Shown in pieces: positions 45,379-55,100 of a stretch of 64,000 bases of DNA. Within the stretch, counting starts at the first letter, position 1, and each line of letters opens with the position of its first letter. A program made the translations under genes and the position numbers. The DNA lies in NCBI RefSeq assembly GCF_038433135.1, contig NZ_JBCDMV010000004.1, positions 1-64,000 of the forward strand. The letters are read 5' to 3'. The notes under the pieces are model-generated. The model was not told the DNA's origin and did not search any database. It was given only the letters and a program-made list of their open reading frames with translations. The DNA is from Luteococcus sp038433135. Lineage in GTDB: Bacteria; Actinomycetota; Actinomycetes; Propionibacteriales; Propionibacteriaceae.

Positions 45379-47244
45379 TCAGGCATCATCTTCGCCGGAG
45401 CCGGCGGGCTCCAGATCCGACGTCGTACCCGGGGCCACCGGCCGCACGGGACGGCTGATCCAGGCCGCCGCGAGCAGCACCGGCAGCCCGACATGACCGG
45501 CCGCCACGTAGCGGAAATCGGTGACCGGGGCGGCCACCAGCAGGGTGCCCACCACCAGCAGGTAGGGGGCGAAGGGCAGCACCCAGGACAGCCGTCGCGA
45601 GAGCAGGGCCGACAGGGCGGCCAGTGCGCTCAGCCAGAAGACCAGCGGCATGCTGAAGGCCAGGTTCACCAGCGGATAGGCCATCACCCGGTTGATCGTC
45701 CGGTTGGTGACACCCCGCGCATCCTCCGCCCCCAGCAGGGGACCCAGCAGATCCTCCCCCTCGATGTGCACCGGCCCGGAACCCTTGGAATTGCCGGCAT
45801 CGGCCCGGACCAGCAGCCGGCCGGGGTCCAAATATCCCCCGGACAGGCCATACCAGGCACAGGCATAGCTCAGCTTGTTGGCCGGCAGCACCGACTGCCA
45901 CAGATGCAGGAATTCATCGGGATGGTGGTTGAGCCACTCCGGATTGAAATTGGGGTGGAACTTCACGCTGTCCACGATCGTGGGGCCGAAGGAGGAGCGC
46001 AGCTCGTGAACGGGCAACAGATTGGCCATCATCCCCTCCTGCTCGGGAGTGACCTCGCCGAAGACCATCGCCCACGAGACCTGCTGCAGCGGCAGGCCGA
46101 CGGTTTCGGCATACTGCCCCGGCACCACGCCCGCGGCGCGGTAGCCCGGGCCCTGCACCATGAAGATGGTGGTCAACGCCAGGATCCCGGCCAGCGGAAG
46201 CCGCCACCAGCGCCAACCGTCGTGCAGCGGGGTGACCAGCCGGGGCAGCACCGTCAGCACCAGCAGCACCACCAGCACCAGGCTGACGTAGGGGCCGTTG
46301 TTGCGCGAGAACGCGATGGCCAGCAGCAGGTAGACCACGCCGACGAGCGGCCAGGGCCGCACCAACCAGGCCAGGCCCCGGTGCGCGGCCTCCACCAACA
46401 GCACCGTCAGCAGCGTGGTCCACAGCACGAACAGCGTGTCCTTCTGCATGGTGATCGACCACATCGCGATCTGCGGGGACAGCGCGAACAGCAGCAGGCC
46501 CAGGGCCGCGGGCCAGCGTCCCAGCCGGCGCCCCAGCCACACCACCACCACGGCCAGCCCCACGGCCAGCACGACGGCCTGGATCACCGAGAAGATGGCC
46601 ACGCCGAGCGTCACTCCCCCACCCGCCCAGCGGGAGAAGTGCTGACACTGACGCACCCACAGGTTGAACAGCACCGGGTGGTGGTTGCCCAGGGGGTACT
46701 CGCCGGTCGAGAAACGCAGGGAGGTCCACGAATCCCGCACCAGGATGCCGGGGAAGTACATCAACAGGTAGGGGGTCCAGGCGAGCACCATCACCAGCGC
46801 GGCGCCCAGCCCGCCCAGCAGCTGCCGACGCATCACTCGGGCCCGGCAGCGCAACGCCCGGCGGGGCTCGGCCAGCAAGGTCAGTGCCAGCGTCGCCAGG
46901 CTTGACATCACCGCCAGGTCAACGAGCAGCTCCGGCAACCAGGACCACCCGATCCGTTCGAAGGGCGGATGCACCCCGGGAGTGAAGTGGGCCCCGACCA
47001 GCCGGGCCAACGCCATCACCACGGCGCACAGCACCGCCGTCGCCCGGGCCAGCCAGCCGCGTACCTGGGAAGCCAGCAGCGCGCCCAGGGCCAGCACCAG
47101 CCAGACCAGCAGCGGGTGCAGCGGGCCGATCACGTCGGAGACCACGCCCGGCCGGGGACGATTGAACAGGTAGTAGAGCAGCGCCACCGGGAGCGCCCCG
47201 AGCAGGGCGAAGGCCACCCGACGCAAGGGAAGTGAACTGAGCAT
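45379..47244 (-). CDS. Polytopic membrane protein, DUF6020/GT-C-like
   Basis: 621 residues with about 12-13 membrane helices. The first large loop has GILVRDSWTSLRFSTGEYP and GNHHPVLF, in the place where GT-C enzymes carry their Asp and the following His. A big external domain (about 390-510) lies near the C-terminus. This suggests transfer of a sugar from a lipid carrier, but the identity is not proven. The start ATG shares one base with the stop of the upstream SMR-like gene. Confidence 0.72.
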   Translation of the reverse strand: MLSSLPLRRVAFALLGALPVALLYYLFNRPRPGVVSDVIGPLHPLLVWLVLALGALLASQVRGWLARATAVLCAVVMALARLVGAHFTPGVHPPFERIGWSWLPELLVDLAVMSSLATLALTLLAEPRRALRCRARVMRRQLLGGLGAALVMVLAWTPYLLMYFPGILVRDSWTSLRFSTGEYPLGNHHPVLFNLWVRQCQHFSRWAGGGVTLGVAIFSVIQAVVLAVGLAVVVVWLGRRLGRWPAALGLLLFALSPQIAMWSITMQKDTLFVLWTTLLTVLLVEAAHRGLAWLVRPWPLVGVVYLLLAIAFSRNNGPYVSLVLVVLLVLTVLPRLVTPLHDGWRWWRLPLAGILALTTIFMVQGPGYRAAGVVPGQYAETVGLPLQQVSWAMVFGEVTPEQEGMMANLLPVHELRSSFGPTIVDSVKFHPNFNPEWLNHHPDEFLHLWQSVLPANKLSYACAWYGLSGGYLDPGRLLVRADAGNSKGSGPVHIEGEDLLGPLLGAEDARGVTNRTINRVMAYPLVNLAFSMPLVFWLSALAALSALLSRRLSWVLPFAPYLLVVGTLLVAAPVTDFRYVAAGHVGLPVLLAAAWISRPVRPVAPGTTSDLEPAGSGEDDA

Positions 47245-47573
47245 CAGGTGGTCGCAATCAGCAGGACGCCCAGCAGGATCAGGCCCACCCCGGCCAGCTT
47301 GCGCCAGGTGAGGGACTCACCCAGGAAGACCCGGGCGATCAGCAGGGTCCAGACATAGGTGAGGGCGGTCAACGGCAGCACCACCGACAGCTCGAGGTGA
47401 CGCAGGACCCAGATGTTGACCAGGGCCGCGGACAGGTAGCCCAGCCCACCGGCGTAGAAATGCCAGTCGGTCAGCAAGTGGGCCACACGCAGGTTGCCGG
47501 AGGCGAGTTTCAGCATCAGGCTGGCGACGGCACCCAGCACCGTCATGCCGATCACGGCGAAGCCCAGCAGCAT
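47244..47573 (-). CDS. Small SMR/EamA-like membrane transporter, second of a pair
   Basis: 109 residues with four membrane helices. The start MLLGFAVIGMT was chosen because it follows the preceding stop by one base. Similar in size to the ArnE/ArnF flippase subunits and EmrE. It forms a pair with the next protein, probably a heterodimer that flips a lipid-linked sugar. No antibiotic specificity can be inferred. Confidence 0.78.
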   Translation of the reverse strand: MLLGFAVIGMTVLGAVASLMLKLASGNLRVAHLLTDWHFYAGGLGYLSAALVNIWVLRHLELSVVLPLTALTYVWTLLIARVFLGESLTWRKLAGVGLILLGVLLIATT

Positions 47574-47574
47574 C

Positions 47575-47958
47575 TCAGCCCTCCGTCCGGGTCTGGCCAC
47601 GGGCCACCAGAGCGACGCCGACGATCACCGCGACCACGCCCAGCAGCCGCCCGGGTGAGACCTGCTCGTGCAGCCACCACGCGCCCAGCACCAGGCTGAG
47701 CGCATAGGACAGCCCCAGGATGGGTTGCAGCACGGACAATTCCCCGTAGCGGTAGGCCACCAGCATCAGCACCGCCCCCACGGCGTACAGCACGAACCCG
47801 ACCCCGATCTGGGCCAGGTTGCCCGCGGCGCCCAGTTTCCACAGCAATTGCCCGATGCAGGCGAAGACCGACGAGGCGATCATCAGCAGCACCCCCAGCG
47901 CCTCGGTGTGAGCTGCCCCGGCGGGCGGTGCCTCGGGCCGTGTCGTGGGCTGCGTCAC
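47575..47958 (-). CDS. Small SMR/EamA-like membrane transporter, first of a pair
   Basis: 127 residues: a short polar N-terminus (1-20) and four helices (LGVLLMIASSVFACIGQLLW, then three more). Helix 1 carries no Glu14 like EmrE, so it is not a classic cation exporter. Its start overlaps the glycosyltransferase stop by 4 bases. Confidence 0.78.
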   Translation of the reverse strand: MTQPTTRPEAPPAGAAHTEALGVLLMIASSVFACIGQLLWKLGAAGNLAQIGVGFVLYAVGAVLMLVAYRYGELSVLQPILGLSYALSLVLGAWWLHEQVSPGRLLGVVAVIVGVALVARGQTRTEG

Positions 47959-49013
47959 GACGCGATTCCGGGGGCCGGCGGCATCGCGCTGGGCGGGGGT
48001 ACCGACCCGGAGGCGGGCACCGAGCTGGGCGGCGGGTCCGCCTCCCGCGGCTGCTCCAGCTGCGCGGTGGCCAACCGGGCCAGGTGCTCGTGGTAGTTGG
48101 TGATCACCTCATAGAGCTGGCGGTGCTTCTTCACCTCGACGTCCAGGATCACGCCGACGCTCCAGGACAGGGCGGAGCCGATCGCGAAGGCGGTGGAGAC
48201 GATCAGCGTCGGGAAACGCGGCACGGTGTGGGTGTCCAGGTATTCCAGGAAGACGGGGAGGAACATGGTCAGCGCCGCGAGCCCGAGCAGCGCCGCGATG
48301 GCGCCGAAGAAGGCCAGGGGGCGGTAGTCCTTGAACAACCGGAAGATGGTGCGCAGCACCAAGAGGCCGTCGGAATAGGTGTTCAGCTTGGAGTCCGAGC
48401 CCTCCGGGCGGTCGCGGTAGTTGATCGGCACTTCCACCACGCGATAGTTCTTGTCCACGGCGTGGATGGACATCTCGGTCTCGATCTCGAAACCGCGGGA
48501 GAGCACCGGGAAACCCTTGACGAAGGAGCGGTTGAACGCCCGGTAGCCGGTCATGATGTCTCGGATGTTGGCCCGGAAGAGCCGGTTGATCAACCCTCGG
48601 ACCATGCTGTTGCCCAGGCTGTGGAAGGGCCGTTTGTTCTCATCCGCATAGGTGGTGGACAACCGGTCCCCGATCACCATGTCCGCCTGGCCGGTGAGCA
48701 CCAGCTCGACCATCCGCGGCGCGAATTCGCTGGGGTAGGTGTCGTCGCCGTCGATCATCACGTAGCAGTCCGCGTCGATGTCGCGGAACATGGCGTGGAT
48801 CACATTGCCCTTGCCCTGCCGGTGCTCGTGCCGAAGGTGCACCTGGGGATCGGCTGCGGCCAGGGCGGCGACGATCTGCGGCGTCCGGTCCGTGGAGTTG
48901 TTGTCGTAGACATAGACGTCGGCACCCGGCAGCGCCGCTCGGTAGTCCCGGACCACCTTCTCCACCGTCACTTCCTCATTGAAACAAGGAATGAGCACAG
49001 CGGTTCGTGCCAT
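47955..49013 (-). CDS. GT2 glycosyltransferase, GtrB/DPM1-like
   Basis: 352 residues. The GT-A domain (about 1-215) has VLIPCFNEEVTVEKVV, the metal-binding DGDDTYP, and the acceptor-side RGFEIETEM. Two C-terminal membrane helices (about 230-255 and 272-297) precede a Pro/Ser-rich tail. Enzymes of this class move a sugar onto undecaprenyl or polyprenyl phosphate. The start MARTAVLIPC has AAGGGGA upstream. It leads the operon with the SMR pair. Confidence 0.9.
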   Translation of the reverse strand: MARTAVLIPCFNEEVTVEKVVRDYRAALPGADVYVYDNNSTDRTPQIVAALAAADPQVHLRHEHRQGKGNVIHAMFRDIDADCYVMIDGDDTYPSEFAPRMVELVLTGQADMVIGDRLSTTYADENKRPFHSLGNSMVRGLINRLFRANIRDIMTGYRAFNRSFVKGFPVLSRGFEIETEMSIHAVDKNYRVVEVPINYRDRPEGSDSKLNTYSDGLLVLRTIFRLFKDYRPLAFFGAIAALLGLAALTMFLPVFLEYLDTHTVPRFPTLIVSTAFAIGSALSWSVGVILDVEVKKHRQLYEVITNYHEHLARLATAQLEQPREADPPPSSVPASGSVPPPSAMPPAPGIAS

Positions 49014-49144
49014 TGCGGTCCCCTTCACGAGCATGACGAGCAGCGGCTCCCCGGGTGGGTGGACGCGCCGGCGTCGTTGTTCAACGCAAGAATGCTACTC
49101 GCTCGTCGGTCGCCCGCGGCCGCGCCTCGCGCGTCGCCACGCTC

Positions 49145-49177
49145 GCAACCGGGCCGACCAGATCCCGGCCCGGTTGC
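49145..49177 (-). terminator. Terminator after the glycerol-1-phosphate dehydrogenase gene
   Basis: A perfect 12-base-pair stem, GCAACCGGGCCG with CGGCCCGGTTGC, and a 9-base loop. It lies 10-40 bases past the stop of the G1PDH gene. Confidence 0.85.
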
Positions 49178-49187
49178 ACAGCTGCGG

Positions 49188-50549
49188 TCACTCCGCCGTC
49201 GGATGCCGGTGCCAGTAACCGCCGGGGGCGAACAGAGCGTCGACCACCTGGTGCAGCAGCCCGAGCTCCTGCAGCGTGTCCAGGATGGTGTAACGGCTGC
49301 GGATGGTCTGGGCCTGGTAGTAGGTGAGTCGCAGCTTCTGCTGGTCGATCCCGATCATCGACGGGTGGTAGGGGGCCCCCACCTGCTTGAGCATCAGTGC
49401 GGCCTCGTCGGCGGTGACCAGCTGCGGAGTGATGCGCTCGATGATCGCCGACCAGTGGGCCTTGACCAGCTCGATCCGCTCGCGAATCTGGTCAGGGGCT
49501 ACGTACTTGGCGCGGGACTGGCCCAGCGCCGCCTCCCGGATCGCCTCGATCGGCTGCAGCGCGGCCACCCGCTGGTCATTGGCCTGCGGATCCGGCCAGG
49601 CCGCCACCGCCGCATCGACGTCGAGCCCGGCGACGTCCAGCGTCAGCACCTGCTCGTACAGGGCGCAGACAGCGACGGTGCCCAGGCCCACCTTGTTTCC
49701 GTGGCTGAGCGGGGGTTCCCAGTCGAGCCCGTGGCCCTCCATCTCCCACTGGTGGCTGAAGTTGTGACCGGCGCCGGAGGCCGGTCGCGAGGACTGATGG
49801 GCCTGCATCGCCAGGCCGCTCATCAGCAGTCCCTCGGCCAGGGCGTCGATCGCCTCCGGCTCACCCGCGGCACAACCGGTCGGATTGGCCAGCGCGCCGC
49901 GCAGATTGCCCTGCACCAGACCCCAGACATAGTCGTCCACGGCCTCGATGCCCAGCTCGTCGGCCAGCAGCCAGTCGGCACCCCCGGGAACCTTCTCGAT
50001 CAGGTCTCCGAAGCCGGTGGCAGTCAGCCGCTGCGGCGCGGTGCCCATGATGTCCAGATCCGCCACCAGCGCGGCCGGCGCCGGGCAGTTGCGGGTGATC
50101 TTGAAGCCGTCGCGGGTGATGGAGGCACCGAAGGCGGCGTAGCCGTCCATGCTGGCGGCGGTGCAGACATTGAGGTAGGGCCGGCCGAGTTCGCCGGAGG
50201 CCAGCTTGGTCACGTCATTCAGCGTGCCCGACGCAATGGAGACGGCGACGGCGTCGACGCCGCGCAGCACCTCCCGCAGGGTCTCGACGTTCTCGTAGCC
50301 GGCGTAGAGCGTGGGAGTACCGGGGAAGACGTACGGCTCCTCCAGCTCCGCCCCGACCCGGGTCAGGCTCTCCCGGACCTGCTTGCCGGCCACCGCCCAG
50401 GTGTTCTCGTCGGCGACCAGGATCGCCCGGGCGGCACCGAAACAGTCCCGGAAGACCTGACCGGTCTGGGCCACGACACCTCGCCCGGTGACGATGCTCT
50501 TGGTGTCGGTGGCCGTTTCCAGGGCCTGGCTGATCAACGCTGAAGTCAT
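49188..50549 (-). CDS. sn-Glycerol-1-phosphate dehydrogenase (AraM/EgsA-like)
   Basis: 453 residues of the Fe-ADH_2 family. It reduces dihydroxyacetone phosphate to sn-glycerol-1-phosphate, the enantiomer used in archaeal lipids. The NAD-binding segment is VSIASGTLNDVTK (about 103-115), and the substrate loop is CTAASMDGYAAFGAS (129-143). Likely metal ligands are Asp182, His262 and His283 by family comparison. In bacteria the known example is AraM of Bacillus. Its neighbours are envelope genes. Confidence 0.88.
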   Translation of the reverse strand: MTSALISQALETATDTKSIVTGRGVVAQTGQVFRDCFGAARAILVADENTWAVAGKQVRESLTRVGAELEEPYVFPGTPTLYAGYENVETLREVLRGVDAVAVSIASGTLNDVTKLASGELGRPYLNVCTAASMDGYAAFGASITRDGFKITRNCPAPAALVADLDIMGTAPQRLTATGFGDLIEKVPGGADWLLADELGIEAVDDYVWGLVQGNLRGALANPTGCAAGEPEAIDALAEGLLMSGLAMQAHQSSRPASGAGHNFSHQWEMEGHGLDWEPPLSHGNKVGLGTVAVCALYEQVLTLDVAGLDVDAAVAAWPDPQANDQRVAALQPIEAIREAALGQSRAKYVAPDQIRERIELVKAHWSAIIERITPQLVTADEAALMLKQVGAPYHPSMIGIDQQKLRLTYYQAQTIRSRYTILDTLQELGLLHQVVDALFAPGGYWHRHPTAE

Positions 50550-50599
50550 GGCTCCATCATGCCGCGATCCCCTCCGATTTCACAGAGGTGGTCGCGAAT

Positions 50600-50618
50600 T
50601 TCACATCTTTGATGTGAA
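50600..50618. promoter_or_regulatory. Perfect palindrome upstream of the G1PDH gene
   Basis: TTCACATC-TTT-GATGTGAA: 8-base arms with a 3-base centre, 51 bases before the G1PDH start. Typical shape of a dimeric operator (LacI or GntR type), but the regulator is not in the window. Confidence 0.55.
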
Positions 50619-50645
50619 CTGGGGCATGCGGGCGCGGGCGGCGGC

Positions 50646-51749
50646 TCACTCCCCCATCAGGCCGTTCACGAAGCCCTCGGCCTCAAAGGGCGCCAGGTCG
50701 TCGACGCCTTCGCCCAACCCGATCAGCTTCACCGGAACCCCCAGTTCGCGCTGCACCTGCACCACGATGCCGCCCTTGGCGGAGCCGTCCAGCTTGGTCA
50801 GCACCAGACCGGTGCAGTCCACCACCTCGCGGAAGATCCTGGCCTGGGTCAGGCCGTTCTGGCCGGTGGTGGCATCCAGCACCAGCAGCACCTCGGTGAC
50901 CGGGGCGATCTTCTCGATCACTCGCTTCACCTTGCCCAGCTGGTCCATCAGGCCGGTCTTGGTGTGCAGCCGGCCGGCGGTGTCGATCAGCACCACGTCG
51001 ACGCCGTCGGCGATGCCCTGCTCCACGGCGCGGTAGGCCACCGACGCGGGGTCGGCGCCCTCCTCACCACGCACGGTCTCGACGCCCACCCGGGAGCCCC
51101 AGGTGGTCAGCTGTTCGGCAGCGGCGGCCCGGAAGGTGTCGGCGGCACCCAGCAGCACGGTCTTGTTCTCGGCCACCAACACCCGGGCCAACTTCCCGCA
51201 GGTGGTGGTCTTGCCGGTGCCGTTGACGCCCACCACCATCACGACGGCGGGCTTGTTGTCGGCGCGGTTGAGGTTCAGCGAACGATCCATGGTCGGATCC
51301 ACCAGCCTGACCAGTTCGCGTCGCAGGACGGTGGCTGCCCGCGCCGGGTCATTCACACCGTCGATCGCCAGTTCCTTGCGCAGGGTGCCCACCAGTTCGG
51401 TGGTGGGGCCAACGCCCAGATCAGAGCTGATCAGCGTCGCCTCGAAGTCATCCCAGGTGTCCTCGTCCAGCCGGTCGCGGGCCAGCAGATCCGCCAGGCC
51501 CCGAGCCAGGGCATTGTTGCTGCCGGCCAGCCGTCGACGCAGCCGGGCCAGGCGGGAACCGGCCGCCTCGGGGACCTCGACGCCGGTCTCGGGCTCCACC
51601 GGCTCCAGGTCGGTGCCCGTCGGGGGCGTGACCTCGGGAGTCCGCTCGGCCGGGGGCACGGCACGCCGGTTGCCCGTCCAGATGACGACGGTTGCAATGA
51701 GCAGGCAGGCGATGACGCCGCCGATGATCCACCAGAAGATTTGGTCCAC
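50646..51749 (-). CDS. ftsY: Signal recognition particle receptor FtsY
   Basis: 367 residues. A short N-terminal membrane helix (about 4-25) and an acidic/Pro linker precede the NG domain (from about 65). The GTPase motifs are GVNGTGKTTTCGKL, DTAGRLHTK and TKLDGSAKGG. It docks SRP-ribosome complexes at the membrane with Ffh. Confidence 0.96.
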   Translation of the reverse strand: MDQIFWWIIGGVIACLLIATVVIWTGNRRAVPPAERTPEVTPPTGTDLEPVEPETGVEVPEAAGSRLARLRRRLAGSNNALARGLADLLARDRLDEDTWDDFEATLISSDLGVGPTTELVGTLRKELAIDGVNDPARAATVLRRELVRLVDPTMDRSLNLNRADNKPAVVMVVGVNGTGKTTTCGKLARVLVAENKTVLLGAADTFRAAAAEQLTTWGSRVGVETVRGEEGADPASVAYRAVEQGIADGVDVVLIDTAGRLHTKTGLMDQLGKVKRVIEKIAPVTEVLLVLDATTGQNGLTQARIFREVVDCTGLVLTKLDGSAKGGIVVQVQRELGVPVKLIGLGEGVDDLAPFEAEGFVNGLMGE

Positions 51750-51781
51750 GTCGGCATCCTAGCCAACCGTGGCGGGACGCC

Positions 51782-52000
51782 TCAGTGCTTGGGCGAGGCC
51801 ACCAACTGCTGCGGCAGCAGGTCAACCAGCATCTGTGGAGCCTCACCCTCGCCGTTCATGTGCCTGGCGGTTTCCGCCAGCCCCTCGTGCAGCTTGGGCG
51901 CCCGTTCCCGCAGGGCCCCCTTCATGCCGACCACGACGACGGCCACGACGGCCAGGCTGACCAGGAGAATGAGGACCAGGGAGATGAGAAATGCGGTCAC
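51782..52000 (-). CDS. Small single-pass membrane protein
   Basis: 72 residues. One strongly hydrophobic helix starts the protein (AFLISLVLILLVSLAVVAVV), followed by a polar tail rich in Glu and Leu (HMNGEGEAPQMLVDLLP). The GTG start (VTAFLIS) has GGAAAG upstream. It lies between smc and ftsY. Function unknown. Confidence 0.6.
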   Translation of the reverse strand: MTAFLISLVLILLVSLAVVAVVVVGMKGALRERAPKLHEGLAETARHMNGEGEAPQMLVDLLPQQLVASPKH

Positions 52001-52138
52001 GCTACTGCTTTCCAGGGGATCCAACGGGGAGTGTGCCTCAATTCTGCCGCGTAACGGTAACCGGTCAGTCCGGGTCTCGCTGACCACTGGGTGAACACAC
52101 AGCAAAGACTCAGCCGTTGGGTCAACCGACCCGGCGGA

Positions 52139-55100
52139 TCATTCGTCGTGGTGCAGCCGCTGGCTGATCACCGTGGAGACGCCGTCGCCGCGCATGGTGA
52201 CGCCGTAGAGCGCATCGGCGATCTCCATGGTGCGCTTCTGGTGGGTGATCACCAGCAGCTGGGAGTTCTCCCGCAGCTGCTCGTAGATACCCAGCAGCCG
52301 GCCCAGGTTGGCGTCGTCCAGCGCCGCCTCCACCTCGTCCAGGATGTAGAAGGGGCTGGGGCGGGCGATGAACAGGCTGACCAGGAAGGCCACCGCCACC
52401 AGGGAGCGTTCGCCGCCGGAGAGCAGCGAGAGCCGCTTGACCTTCTTGCCTGCCGGGCGTGCCTCCACGTCGACGCCGGTGGTGAGCCACTGGCCGGGTT
52501 CGGTGAGCACCAGCCGGCCCTCACCGCCGGGGAAGAGCCGCGGGAAGACCTCGTTGAAGGTGCGCTCGACGTCGGCATAGGCGGCGGCGAAGACCTCCTC
52601 CACCCGCTTGTCCACCTCGTCGACGATCTCCAGCAGGTCCTTGCGGGTCTGACGCAGGTCCTCCAGTTGCTCCGCCAGGAAGGCGTGCCGCTCCTGCATC
52701 GCGTCGAACTCCTCCAGGGCAAGGGGGTTCACCCGGCCCAGCACCTGCAGGTTGCGCTCGGCAGTACGCAGCCGCTTGGCCTGTTGCTCGCGCACGAAGG
52801 GGATCGGATCGGGGGTCTCGTCCTCTTCGGTCAGGGCGCTGCCGTCGGGGCGGGTGAGCACCGGCACGAACAGGTCGGGGCCATACTCCTCCATCAGGAT
52901 CTTGGCCTCGATGCCCAGCTCGCTCATCGCGCGCTCGGCCAGCGACTCGATCCGCATCCGGACCTCGATCCGGGCCATCTCGTCGCGATGAGCCCCCTCC
53001 ACCAGCTTCTCCAGCTCCTTGGCCAGATCCCGGGTCTCGCGACGGGCGACGCCCAGGGCGCCCTCTGCGGCAACCCGGGCGGCCTCGGCGTCATTGCGTT
53101 CCCTGGTGGCCAGCGCCCGACTGGCATCCACCTGCTGCAGCAGCCAACCGGCGGCGGTGTGCACCGCGGTGGCGGCCTCGGCCTCGCGGCGCAGCTGGGC
53201 GGCGCGGGCCGCCGCTTTCTCCCGGGCCTGTCGTTCGGCCAGGGCGGCACGGCGCAGCGAGTCGGCCCGGCCGGCCAGCGCCCGGACGCGTTCCTCGGCG
53301 GTGCGCAACGCCAGCCGGGCGTCCATCTCGTCGGTGCGGGCCCGGCGGGCCTCATCGGCGTGCCGGTCACGCTCACTGGAGTCGGGCTCGGCCAGATCAC
53401 CTTCCGCAGAGGCGTTGGCCAGCCGGGCCTCCAGCTCGGCCAACTGGGCCTCGTCCTTGACCCTGGTGGACTGGGCGGCCGTGATCGACTGCTCCAGCCG
53501 ATCGGCCTCGGCGCGGGCCGATCGCTCGGCCTGGGCCAGCACGCTCACCTGCCGGGCCAGGTCACCTTGCTGCTTCTCGGATTCCTTGACCGCCGCGCGG
53601 GCCGCTTGGCGTTCGGCATTGGCCTTCTCCAGCAGCAGGCTCTCGGCCTTGATCCGGCGCTCCAGATCGGCGATCACCGCCTCGGCATCGTCCAGGTCAC
53701 TGCGGGCCTTGTCCACCGCGGCCTGGATCTCCAGCAGCGACGAGCTGGAGGCCGAGCCGCCGGTGACCAACCAGGAGGAATAGACGTCACCGTCGCGGGT
53801 CACGGCCGCAAGATCCGGATTCTGGGCCACCAGCGCGACGGCCGCGGCGGCATCCTCGGCCAGCGCGACGTGGCCCAGTAGTCGTTCCAGGGCGGCTTGC
53901 AGCGGTTCGGCGACGCTGATCACCTCCAGCGCGCCGCGGTGGCCGTCGGGGATCTCGGAGACGCCGGAACGGCTGGCGCCCTCCAGCAGCAGCCCGGCCC
54001 GGCCAAGTTCGCCGGTCTTGAGGTGTTCGACGGCGGCGGTGGCGGCCTCCAGGGAGTTGAGCGCGATCGCCTCGGTGGCGCTGCCCAGCGCGGCGGCGAC
54101 AGCGGTCTCCCAGCCGGCCTCGACGCTGATCAGCTCGGTCAGCTGGCCGAGCACCCCCTCGAGCTGGTCGCGGGCGGCCAGCAGCGCGGCCGGGGCATCG
54201 GTGCGGTCCAACCCCATCTCCAGGGCATCGATCCGAGCGGCCAGACCGGCCCGATCCTGCCGGGCCTGTTGTTCGCTGCGGCGCAGCTCCTGGATGGCGG
54301 AGCCCAACTCGGAGACCTTCTCGGTGGCGCGCTGCTGGGCGGCCACCAACTCGTCGCCGCCGCCCTGGTGCTCGTCGGCGCGTCGCTGTGCGGTGGCCAG
54401 CTCGGCAGCAGCCTGGTCGGCGCGAGCCAGTGCCTCATCACGTTGGGTGGCCAGCCGTTCGGCCTGTTCGCTGGCGGCACCCAGCCGGGACTTCAGCGAG
54501 TTCACCTGCCCGGTCAGCCGGGCCAGTCCCTCACGTCGGTCAGCGATGGCGCGCAGGGCCGCGGCGTGTGCCTGGTCGGCCTCGGCGTGGGCCTTCTCCG
54601 CCGCGGTGCGCCGCAGCTGGGCGTCGGCCAGTTTCGCGGCCAGAGCATCCACCTCGGCACGCAGTTCGTTCTCCTGGTCACGGGCGTCGGTGGCCTCGCG
54701 TTCCAGCTGTTCCGGATCCCGCCCGGGACGGCCCAGCTCGGGTTGGGCGTCGGCATGCCGCATCCGCTCGGCGGCGATCTGCTGGGTGGTGGTGACCCGT
54801 TCACGCAGCGCCGCCAGCCCGTACCAGGTGTCCTGCGCCCGGCTGAGCCGTGGCTGGGCCTCGGCCACCACCAGTTCGGCGGCCAACTCGTTCTCCCGGG
54901 CGGCCTCCAGCCGGGCCTCGGCCTTCTGCCGGGCCTCGTTGAGCGCCTTCTCGTCGGCCAGGTCGGTCTCCAAAGCCAGGGTGGCCTGGGTCAGGTCGTC
55001 GGCCAGCAGCCGCGCCTTGGCGTCGCGCAGTTCGGCCTGGATCAGGGCGGCCTTGCGAGCCACCTCGGCCTGGCGTCCCAGCGGCTTGAGCTGGCGCCGG

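Noticed and set aside
49188..50549. Considered as an iron-containing alcohol dehydrogenase.
   Set aside because: The substrate loop (CTAASMDGYAAFGAS) and length fit glycerol-1-phosphate dehydrogenase better than alcohol dehydrogenases.
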